Positions 14,155 to 24,241 of a stretch of DNA of 64,000 nucleotides are shown here, in pieces (within the stretch, counting starts at the first letter, position 1; each line of letters starts with the position of its first letter). The notes beneath the pieces were generated by a model. That model saw only the letters and a list, made by a program, of their open reading frames with translations. It did not search any database and had not been told where the DNA came from. This stretch comes from Fistulifera solaris (lineage: Eukaryota > Bacillariophyta > Bacillariophyceae > Naviculales > Stauroneidaceae): assembly GCA_030295235.1 (NCBI GenBank), contig AP026134.1, forward strand, positions 620,001 through 684,000, in the 5' to 3' direction. The translations under genes were made by a program, and so were the position numbers.

Positions 14155-15430
14155 ATGGCTGTTCTTTCTCACAGTTTTGCGCACGGTGTTAACAGAATGA
14201 AGTTGCCATCGACTGCTAGATACCTTTCCATTGGACAACCCTCTAACGAAGTCGAAATGCCTCCGCGATGGCGTCCTCTAGACGATTGTACTCCTAATAT
14301 TTTGTTGGTCGATATTCGGTACGACTGGATTTCAGTCATGAGGCGTTCGTTGGAAACGATGATAAATTATTTTTTATTCGATTGTGAACAATGCAGAGAA
14401 AGCAATAACAACTATGAAACAAATCCAGCAGAAGTTATTCACCAGAGAAGATTCGTTTCATGTTCACAAGACGCTTGGAATGGCTGCGCTCTGTTCCTAC
14501 CTCTATCGCATTTCACGCTTTGGAGAAAGGGATATGGGCTTTTCGCATACAAGCGAAAGTAGTGATTACCACGTGATCACGATACTTACTCTTTTGTACA
14601 CGTTTGCTTGAACATTAGTAGTTTTGAATTCCACATACCCGCCAAACGGATTCAAAGTGATGGTGGCCGTATTTGGCCGCAATACCGATTTCATTCTCTG
14701 GTCTTCACTTGCCGAGGGTTACTCTGCATCGCGCTCAATGTTTTTTACTACAATCAATCCAAGTTTTCGCAATCATCGCATGGGTCGACTTTTTCTTCTT
14801 CCTCATGGAAACTACTTTGTCGTGATCGGAACGATGCTCGTAGGCGATATTGCCTCCAACTATTGGGTCCAGTATCCCTCCAACTCGATTCGCGATTTAA
14901 AAACTTCCCCCATGATCAAGTATTATTTCTCGGTCATGCAATTTCTGGCGACGGGTGTCTCTCTGGTAGGAATTCGCCGGTGTTCTTTGCACTACTACAT
15001 GGTCATGGTCGTCCAGGTTACAGCCTTTCTCATGACATTGCGGAGAAAGAACTTAGTGTCTCATGAAAAGAATGTCATTCTATATGCTCTGTTACTGGCG
15101 GGGGGATTCGCGGTGGGAATTCATGAAACGCATGTTTGGGATCCTGCACAAGAGCTGTTATGGACCTCCGCTTTTCTAGGAATGACTGCTTCCGTACTAC
15201 GAATTCTTTGTGGACTGAACAAGTACGTGATATGGACTATACTGCATATCGTGAATTGCTATTGCTTTATTCCGAGTATTCATAGGCAGGAAGAGAATTT
15301 ACATTCCATCTTCTTGCTGAGTCCGCTTCAGATCCGATGGCTCGGCGTCGGTGCATCAATGATCATGGTATTAGGTGGATTGTGGAAAAGTTATTCTTCT
15401 CCTTCACAGGTTAAGGACAGCACTGACTAG
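14155..15430 (+). CDS. Diatom multi-membrane protein, unknown function, with two or three frameshifts
   Basis: The best-conserved part starts with SFHVHKTLGMAALCSYLYRISRFGERDMGF and continues through FEFHIPAKRIQSDGGRIWPQYRFHSLVF. This is the pattern of a large diatom family with no known function to me. The second half has at least five hydrophobic segments. The parts lie in different frames: T3 at 14603-14605 needs one more T and T6 at 14741-14746 one fewer. From Met 14414 this gives 338 residues. An N-terminal extension from ATG 14155 joins in frame if the T6 run 14370-14375 loses one T (424 residues in all), but this extension is less certain. Three breaks in one gene could also mean a pseudogene; I favour sequence errors because conserved genes nearby show the same pattern. 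Confidence 0.55.
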
Positions 15431-15517
15431 CTGAAAGTTTATCATTTTCTAAACTTCTTCTCGCTTGATTTCATAGCGCTTCAATGTTAAGCGTATTTAG
15501 TGAGAATAAGCTTGTGT

Positions 15518-15785
15518 CTGAAATGCAGCCATGGTAAAAAGTCGCGTACACATTGGGCTTATAGTAAATACGAAAGACAACAATACCCAAGGCTTTTCGA
15601 CGTAAAAAATTGATACGCACATAGCAAATGCTGCAAATTGGAATCAAAACAGATATAGCTTAGCAAGTTTGCAGAACAAACGAGGTTTAGGCGGCAGTCA
15701 TCGGGCTAGGGAGAATTAGGATTTATGACTGAAATGCAGTCGTGGTTAAAAGTCGCCAACACAATGGGCTATAGTAATACTTTGC
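15518..15785. repeat. Dispersed repeat family 1, paired copies
   Basis: Two related segments begin at 15518 and 15729 (211 bases apart). Each opens with CTGAAATGCAG, then a GG(T)TAAAA-GTCGC stretch, then ACA-ATGGGCT-ATAGTAA. Related pairs occur at 28387-28850 and 49930-50200. This is the only content I see in the 405-base gap 15431-15835. Confidence 0.65.
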
Positions 15786-15835
15786 AGCTAGAGTACGGGA
15801 GACACCGATTCCTAAGATGAAGGTTAAGGTTACCC

Positions 15836-17286
15836 ATGTATCTGCCGCAAAACCACGCACCGATTACACGCGACTCGCAACACTGCCAAAACGATAAGAG
15901 AAACTTTTTGGCGGACAATACCAGTAACAATGGCCAAGTCAATCACGAAAAAGACTTTTCCCCCTTGCTGTACAAAGTTTACTTGATCGCCTTTGCTTTC
16001 TCTCGTCAAGAGTATTGGGGACGATTCATGCAGGACGTGGCCTTCTTTCAATTAGCCCCGCGTTTTCTTGTTCATGCATTTATGAGAAGCCGTCGTGACA
16101 TGTCTATGCCTTTGGTAAAAGCCCACGAAAGATTCTTGCAGCTCTTGACAATTCTGTTACTACTACTGCACTGCGATCGATATGCACGGGCCTGGCAACC
16201 AGAATCGATCCCGTCTCGTCATCACCACAGTGTACTGCTGTCGCTCATTCAATCCGTCGGTTGGGAGCCTCAAAGGGTGGAAGTACGACACCTTGACCAA
16301 GAAAAATCAGCATTCTGTAACACTGTTTATCGTTTGACAACTTCCTGCTACAACAATGAGACGACTATCACCATTGCAAAATATTCTCGCCATTGGCCCT
16401 CGAGCGAATGACACATTCCGTCGGAGCCATGGATTCATTTGTGGCAGCAAAAGGACTCGCTCCTCGTATTTTGGCCACTTGCAAGGACGGTATACTCATG
16501 GAATTCTGTAAAAGTCACCATTGTGCATCACACAATAACTCGCAGAATGTGGACGAGCAGAACGACACTCTCTGTGCGATGGCCTTGGCGAAATTGCATT
16601 CGTTGCCTCCACTTGTACCATCGTCGTCACAGATGGAGGAGAACATGCTTTGGAGATCCTGCTCGATACTAATGATGCATGTCAACGAAAATTGGCGATG
16701 TCGTACCAGTGCTCGAGGTGATAGTTGGACCAAAGAGATGCTTGCTACGGAAATCAGACACGAACAATTCCGACTTTCTCGAAAGGCCTTAGTGGAAGTG
16801 CCTATAGCACACGGTGATTGCAAACCATCCAATTTGATTTGTCAACAAGAACGAGCCTTTTTCATTGATCTCGAATTGTGTGGACGCAACTACCGATCGT
16901 ATGATCTTGCGAAACTGCTACGGAATGATGGAGATCCCACCTTGATGAATAGTTCGTCCCGCCGGACACGCTTTCTCTCTGTCTATGCAGAGCGAGTAGA
17001 TGCCAATATCGATCAGCTTCAGTTCGAGCTGAATGAAATTATGCCTCTAACATGGTTAGAAGCGGCCATCTTTTTGCTGCCATGGAAGCCGTTGATCCAC
17101 AGAATAGAGACAAATGGAACTCTCTGGCAGCATCACGATTGCGAAGCTATGAAACGTGTTGACACTCAATACGGTAACAGATGCTATGAGAATTCTAACA
17201 AAACAAACGTTACGCCCCGCGATAGCTATGGTATATTCCACTTGTTTCAAAAAAAGTTAACTACTTGCACATTTGATCATCAATAA
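15836..17286 (+). CDS. Choline/ethanolamine-kinase-like phosphotransferase, one frameshift
   Basis: The catalytic loop HGDCKPSNLI (H-x-D-x4-N) and the metal-binding FIDLELCGRNYRSYDLAKLL are typical of choline/ethanolamine kinases and other APH-fold enzymes. The preceding GLAPRILATCKDGILMEFC matches the end of their N-lobe. The first half lies in another frame that stops near 16410; one extra A at 16407-16408 (SSE joined to MTHSVG) gives one open frame of 483 residues. Residues about 90-125 contain LLTILLLLLHCDRYARAWQPE, a hydrophobic core that could be a signal peptide if translation starts at the internal Met near 16100. Likely role: phosphorylation of choline or ethanolamine in phospholipid synthesis, inferred from the motifs. 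The start is uncertain. Confidence 0.6.
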
Positions 17287-17334
17287 ATTTGACTCAGTCC
17301 CTATTGACCGCTTCAAATCAAATGATTATAATTA

Positions 17335-17999
17335 TCATACACAACAACATGAATGCTCCTCGTTAATCGGGTAATTCTCTGGAGTCATAATTCCGTGTTG
17401 AACTTCTATCACGAAAAAGTAGTGGGGGTAAGCGAAAAACGCAGAATATACCAAACCAGCAATGTTAAGAGTCAAAATCGCAAATAAACTTTCCACAACG
17501 TAAACCGCGAAGCAGGCCCCGACCATGAATATCTAGGAACGGAGTGAAATAGAAGTTAACATTTGAGAACAAGGGGTTGGGGAAAGACAGACTCCAAACT
17601 TTTAAGCAAACTTACGTCGAATCTAAAAGCTCCATACATTCCAATAAAACTGAATAAAATTTTCGCTGCAGTCACTGCTAGAACAACAATGATACCGGCG
17701 TCGTCGAAGCCAACGATTGCTTCTTCTAAATCATCGTCGGTCGCCCCTAGTGAACTCGCTCCAGCAATCGTAAGGATCGACAGAAATCCAAGGGCAAGCA
17801 AAGAGGCGTTGACAATATTGACAATTATCACAGCTCGTCGCATATCGCAACAGCCACCGCAGAACTTGTGACCCTGCTTCATACCGATGCGGTGTGGATA
17901 AACACGCATTCCTTCGTCATATTGATATTCTTCTTTCGCTGTGGACGCCAGCGAAAAATCCGTATCTGCGGCAGCTAATTGATCCTGGTCATAAGCCAT
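17335..17999 (-). CDS. Four-TM membrane protein, unknown function
   Basis: Exons 17999-17616 and 17532-17335 with an 83-nt GTAAGT...TAG intron; 193 residues. An N-terminal polar part of about 65 residues ends in a Cys-rich motif (KFCGGCCDMRRAVIIVNIVN). It is followed by four hydrophobic segments in two pairs, and the protein ends EEHSCCCV, which could be lipid-modified. The layout recalls tetraspan proteins, but the large tetraspanin loop is absent. I chose MAYDQDQLAA as start; an in-frame Met lies 23 codons upstream. Confidence 0.65.
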
Positions 18000-19163
18000 T
18001 CTATTATGATAATCGATTGTGTGTATGATTGTATTCAGCTTTAGAAAGAAAGATCTCAAGTTCATCAAGGGGAATTTTTTTGTTTTGCTATTTTTTCGGC
18101 GTTTAATTAGCGACCCGTGCAGTATCCTCTATAAAGTGAGAAGTAGAGAGCGAGTCGAGATGACGTTCAACCCATCGGAAAACGATATCAGTGCGACTTG
18201 TTGGCGATGCGCACTTCGCACTTATCTCGTCGTCCCTCGTGACTGACTAACCCGTGAAATTACCAGCAAGTAGCATTGCGCGCAGCGCGCGAACTGCGAA
18301 CTATTTGCAGCTATTCTGACAATCAATATAAGCGAAGTGCCAGATTGGAGTATATGTGACAAAATGAAACGAAAAATGGAAAATTCAGTCGAATGTCAAA
18401 ATTACATTCTGACTTTAGGAAATTAGGAATAAATATTTTAGTGTTTTTGTGTGATTGAAAAAATAACATTCCTACTATTTACTTTTTTTCACCACTGTTG
18501 TTGCTACACAAATGAACGATTGACCCACAAATAAGATTCGGACGACTTGTTTCTGGGTGAGACACCGAACAACGATTGATGAATCACTATCCCGCATTTC
18601 GCATTTACTCCGTACTAGATTTGGGTTTCTAGTTTCTACTTTGCGTCACTGTTGGTCTTACTTTTTGGTATCGAATTAAAATGTTTGATGAAATAATTGT
18701 TCTTTATTATCTGGACATGGGATATAAGAATTCTGAGAATTCTTGTTGGAAGTTGGAAGGTTGGAATGACGAATTTTAGTTGGCAAAAGACAAGAGTACA
18801 TAGTACAGTACTTTGTTCAAAGAATTACTAATTACTGTGGTTCGATTTTCGATTATCAGAAATCAGAACTAAGAACAATAACTTGCATTGCACTCTATTG
18901 AAAAAGTAGACTGGCTATTTATCTTTTTACTTTAAAATCTATATTAAAGACCACAGAATACTGCAGAACGCAGAGAACAAGATCAGAGGCTATTGAAAAG
19001 GTCATTGGCAGTCATAGTCATTGACAACATTTCAAAACGTATCTTTCGATCCTTTCTCTTTCCCGCAATGTAATCAAGCGACAACTTCCAAGCCTCAACG
19101 ATTGCTCTTTGCTCATAAACTCAAATCGAGGGCAAAGGATCAAAGCAACAAGAAATCAACACC
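18000..19163. other. Intergenic, 1.2 kb, AT-rich
   Basis: No gene recognised. There is a perfect GC-rich palindrome (GCGCGC A GCGCGC) at 18278-18290 and one copy of TACTCCGTA at 18606-18614. The rest is AT-rich and has no long open frame. Confidence 0.6.
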
Positions 19164-19757
19164 ATGGGCATCAACAAGAACACTCTCTTTGTCTGGGATG
19201 GAATTCTTGAAGTCCATGATGCGTCTCAGAGGGGCGTGTACGACGTGGTTTGGCACGGAACCTTGGTGGCGAACGAATTCTCTCCCGATGCTACGAGAGT
19301 GGAAGCGCCGAAGCGCAACGCATTCAAAGAGTTCTGCGATTCAGATCTTCTCTTTCGAGTAACTGGTCAGGCGAGACCTGTTGATCTCGTGATGAATGAA
19401 GACAAGTTCAAGCCTTACCGCATTCGACTCACTGACGGACCCGGTTGGGACCTTGACGGTCAGAAGCACCACGACATTGACCACGAGGTCATCAGCAGCT
19501 TGCAATGGCAAGGTAGCTCCGATCCTCGTAGGAGCCTTGTCTTTGCGACCGGTGGTGACTCTTACGGGAAGTTCATCTCCGTGGGATGGATGAGACCTGG
19601 CAATCGCATCACCTTGGCCCGCCGTTATGTCAGCGACAATCGCGCCGATTGGTCCGCGGAAACCTTGCGCAAGGAAACGCTGAAGCTTATCTATGACGAT
19701 GAGGAAGAGGAATGCGTCATGCCTCCTTGGCAGTGCAGTGTCTTCAGTGCTCATTAA
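19164..19757 (+). CDS. Hypothetical protein, 197 aa
   Basis: Single exon with ATG in a good context (CACCATGGGC). No signal peptide, membrane segment or domain that I recognise. The middle alternates charged and aromatic residues, as in a soluble beta-rich fold (WDGILEVHDASQRGVYDVVW; RSLVFATGGDSYGKFISVGW). It ends with an acidic stretch, EEEECVMPPWQCSVFSAH. An ADP-ribose- or lipocalin-like fold is possible, but I see no diagnostic motif. Confidence 0.65.
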   Translation: MGINKNTLFVWDGILEVHDASQRGVYDVVWHGTLVANEFSPDATRVEAPKRNAFKEFCDSDLLFRVTGQARPVDLVMNEDKFKPYRIRLTDGPGWDLDGQKHHDIDHEVISSLQWQGSSDPRRSLVFATGGDSYGKFISVGWMRPGNRITLARRYVSDNRADWSAETLRKETLKLIYDDEEEECVMPPWQCSVFSAH

Positions 19758-20126
19758 GCATCGCTGTTAGGCCTCAATCCTTCGCAAGTCGACAATAGTT
19801 TGTAATTGAAATAGAAATTATTTTTCAGAAAAATCAAGTCTGAGATATCGATTCATGACCACATTAGAGGAGTCGTTAGGGTTCCGTGGAGCAAGATAAG
19901 ATACGGAGTAAGTTATGAGCTTCCGACGGTCTTCGTTTGCCTTAGTTCGACCTACGTTAAAACTTCTACGAAAGCGCCTGGCTTTTTGTACGTGGATGCT
20001 TCCTCCGAAACCCGAAAGAAGAAAAAAAAGAAAGCAATACAAACTCGTTTTCAAACCCATGATGACTTCGCAATGCGCACTGTCAAACACCAAGTTCACC
20101 AGATCGAACACTACAAATGCGAAATA
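19758..20126. other. Intergenic, upstream of VWA8
   Basis: No gene. One TACGGAGTA copy lies at 19902-19910, about 220 bases before the VWA8 start. Forward frames are open near 20000-20126 but resemble nothing. Confidence 0.5.
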
Positions 20127-23100
20127 ATGTATCAAACTGGCTGCTGCGCAAGATTCCCTTCAGCCGGTTTCTTGGTGCGACGAACACGAACTGCGTTGCA
20201 TTTTGCTACTTCGTCGTCTCCCGAAACGTTCGTTCGAATTGGAAATGTCAAAATCAAGCGCGGACCGAATTCGTCGCATGTCAATTATCTCAAAAATGTA
20301 CAAAAATTCCCTTCGTCTCTGTCTCATTTTTCGGTGGATGCTGCAAAAGGATCTCTTGCAGCAAGATTTTTGTCTCGTCGGCGCGGATGCGTGGTGGCGT
20401 CGTCAACTCGTCATGGCGTACGCTGAATTGATACAACGACCCATACAAGTGATTTCCATTACAGCTGACTTGACGGAATCAGATTTAAAGCAACGACGCG
20501 AGCTTTCGAAAGCACCGAATGGTCGTGTGGAATTGACTTTTAGGAATGCGCCTCCCGTTCAGGCCGCGATAGAAGGGCATCTTCTTTTGTTGGATGGCTT
20601 AGAACGAGCTTCTCGGAATGTTTTGCCGACTCTGAACAATTTACTGGAACACCGGAGTATGAATCTGGAAGACGGGCGATTGTTAGTGTCGCCTGACCGA
20701 TACAAGGAGCTATCACATGCCAATGATATGCTCATTCCAGTGCATCCCGAGTTTCGCGTGATAGCGACCACCGAAGTAGCTTCTTCCGCGTCATTAGACC
20801 CTCCTCTTCGCTCTAGATTTCAAATGAGACGTGTGGATACCACCACGGACGATATTCTGGCAAATTATGGTGACAGCGAGTGGCTCTCTACCCTGGTGTT
20901 AGCATTGCAAGGGTCCTCGCCCTTTCCGCTGATTCAGTTCCCAGTGACCCAATCTTTACTGCACGACTATCCATCCGAAGATCCGTATTCCGTTTTTGTT
21001 CGCTCGTATCCCATCGTAAAGAAGCTTGATCATAAAAAAACAGCTGCTTTTGAAATTGCATGGCAACAAGTCTCTGGAACACCTATGACGGATCAGTTGT
21101 CGTCGTATTTGGTCACCGCTGTCCAACGGACAAGTGACAAAATGGCATCTGTGATATTCGCAGACGACAATTCTTCGGTTCATATTGAAAGAGCGGTGCC
21201 TTGTGGTCCAAAAAGAGCTTCAAAAGATATCGACTTCATCATTCTACCAGACAGCAGGCTTACGGTCACTTTTTGCGAAAATGGTACAATCGCATGGAAG
21301 AGGCTGTGATTTACTCTTGGTCAGTCCCCCAGGAGAGGGGAAAACAGCTCTTGCGCTCTTCTTTAGTCAAAAGCTTGGTTACGATATGTACTGGATGCAT
21401 TTACATGCGGAGCAAACCGATTTGTTTCTTCGTCGTGCAACTGTGCGAGGCGAGACTACATGGGAATCGACACCGTTGTTGCAGGCTATTGAGGCGGGTG
21501 GATTAGTTCTCCTAGATGGATTGGAAAAATTGCGACCAGATGTACAGGCTTCGTTACAGAGCTTGTGTACAGAGAGAGACTTTTTTTTGGCCGATGGAAG
21601 GCGGATCTTACCGAGTGAGAAAGATCCAGGTGGTAGAGAGGATACACGGATCATACACGTTCACCCCAGCTTTAGGATTATTGCACTAGCGACGCACAAG
21701 GATAATAACTCATTTACATGGCTTTCGGGGAACCTGGCGAGCATGTTTCACACCTTTTTCTGCCAATTCCTACGGATGACTGTCTTCGAGCAATTTTAAA
21801 CTCGGCTGTTCCTCGACGATCCTCAGAATTACTGGATTATTTAATTAAACTTCGAACTATTGTATCTGCATCAGTTGCTCGAGAATGCGGTGTCGAACCG
21901 CTCTCGGTGCGGAAACTGATCCAAATACTTCGCCGCGCAAAGGACCCTTCAGACCTGTTGCGCGTTGTGAACCAAGTCCTCGTTGCTGATTTATTGCCAC
22001 AAACACAGCGCGGCACACTGGATACAGTTTTGCGTCATCGGGTAAAACTGCCGACTACCGGAGGAAAGATGTCATCACGGAGTGAGCAAATCATTGCGAG
22101 GACAGACAGTGTTTCTATTGGGACATTCACCATGAAACGAAATTGCGCGGTTTCGCAGCCAGAATTGGTGCCACGACCGCGTTTCTTTGACATCCCGAGC
22201 CACATTTCAACGATCAAGGATCTTCTCCTTGATTGGTCCGAAGGAGAAAGAGCGTTTTTGCTTCTTGGGTCGCAAGGGGTAGGGAAGAACATGCTTGTGG
22301 ACCGACTTTGTGAAATCGCAAACTGGGAGCGCGAATACATCCAGCTGCATAGAGATAGCACTATTGGTCAGATTACGTTACAGCCGTCAGTGGAGTCGGG
22401 ACAAATTGTTTGGCATGATTCGCCACTGGTCAGGGCAGTCATTCACGGGCGGTCACTCGTTGTTGACGAGGCTGACAAAGCACCAATCGAGGTTCTTGCG
22501 GTTTTGAAGAGCCTTGTCGAGGATGGAGAATTGTTGCTTGGTGATGGACGGCGAATAAGCCGGTCTATTGAGGCCGGCGATTCTGACACCATACCTATCC
22601 ATCCCAGCTTCACTGTGTGGGTGCTGGCAAATCGACCGGGCTTTCCCTTTATGGGCAACGCCTTTTTCGGACTTATTGGGGATTGCTTTTCGACGCGAGT
22701 TGTCGCGAACCCTGATTTGAAATCAGAAGTTAAGCTTCTTGAGTATTACGGCCCACGAGTGAGCCGAGAAGTGATCAAGTCTCTCTCTTCTTGCTTTGCT
22801 GAATTGCGCTCGATGTCAGATCAGCAAATCCTTTCGTACCCTTACTCGGCTCGCGAAGCTGTTGCAATTGTTAAGCATCTTAATCAGTTCCCGGAAGATA
22901 ATGTATCAACAGCCGTGCACAATGTTCTTGATTTCGATTCGTTTGATGATGCCACTTATAAAACTTTGATCGGTGTTTTCGCGCAACATGGCATCACATT
23001 AGACAATTATGGCGGTACATGGAAAGAGAAGTCGTCGGGCTACAAAGACCTAGCGATTGAATTTACGAATCATGACAAGGAGGGTATCAGCTCTCAGCCT

Positions 23101-24175
23101 CCTGAACTAAAATCACCCAAAGTCGGCAAATGGGATGACGATAACGAGGCTCACGTAGGGGGGAAATCAATGGGCAGGGGGAACTGGGGGTAGTGATACA
23201 GCTGGTTTGGGCGGCAGAGGCGGTCCGTATAGATTGGATCGAGGGCACAAGGTTCACCAAGTCAGTGAGGAGGCAAAAGCGCAGGTGGGCAAAGACGCTG
23301 CTAAAACGGCCCGGTTGATGGCTCAGCGAGAGTTGGAACAAAAATTACGAGAGATCAACATGAATGATAATGAGTGGGATATGTACCAGCAGTTTGTGAA
23401 TCCCATCAAAAGCGATATAGTAAATTTGAGAGCTATTTTGAACAAGGCAGAATTGACACAACCCGAGAAAGGTTGGATACGGAAACAGAGTCATGGTGAA
23501 ATTGACGAGATGCGGCTGGTGGATGGTGTGACTGGAGACAAGTACATTTACAAGAGGCGTGGTTACCTAGAAGAATCTGGTCCGACTCCTAAGCCAAAAC
23601 GTTTGCGGTTTGTTGTTGATGTTTCAGGTTCCATGTATCGTTTCAATGGGTACGATTCTCGTTTAGTGCGATGCCTTGAGGCAACAAATCTGATCATGGA
23701 AGCTTTTAATGGGATGGAATCTCGATTCGATTACAGTATCGTCGGTCATTCCGGTGACTCTGCATGCATTCATTTGGTAAATAGCGGCGATCCTCCATCA
23801 AACGAGAAACAACGAATGAGAATTCTTCAAACGATGATTGCACATTCACAGTACTGCCAATCCGGAGACAACACGTTACAAGCAATGGAGCAGGCCATAG
23901 CATTTGTTTCTTCTCAAAATAGCGATGACGATTCAGAGTCACTGGTGATCGGCATTTCAGATGCCAACTTAGAGCGTTATGATATTCATCCACGTCAACT
24001 CGGAAAGGTCATGGAGACTAACGACAAAACGCGAGCGCATTGCGTATTCATTGCCAGTTTTGGAAGAGAGGCGGAAGACATAAAGAATGAACTTCCAATC
24101 GGCCGAGGACATGTGTGCATGCAAACGAGCGATCTTCCACGCATAGTAAAGCGTGTCATGTTGGATGAACTATGA
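20127..24175 (+). CDS. VWA8: VWA8: mitochondrial AAA+/von Willebrand A protein, four frameshifts
   Basis: Corrected length 1348 residues, no intron. Order: a presequence with Arg and Ser (MYQTGCCARFPSAGFLVRRT); a first MoxR-like AAA module starting RWMLQKDLLQQD, with a degenerate P-loop; a second with SPPGEGKT near residue 400; a third with GSQGVGKN near 710 and the Walker-B-like VVDEADKAP; then GLGGRGGPYRLDRGH and a VWA domain with the MIDAS motif DVSGS near 1164. Family: VWA8, a mitochondrial matrix-side ATPase of poorly known role. The human form has about 1900 residues, so this one is shorter in the middle. The frame changes at T5 20327-20331 (one too many), T5 21270-21274 (one too many), T5 21755-21759 (one too few) and G6 23158-23163 (one too many). 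Every correction restores VWA8-like sequence. Confidence 0.85.
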
Positions 24176-24241
24176 ATTGTTTATAATTTATTTGAATGTA
24201 AAAAGACTAGGTGATTTGATTAGTGGTAATCATCATAAAAT

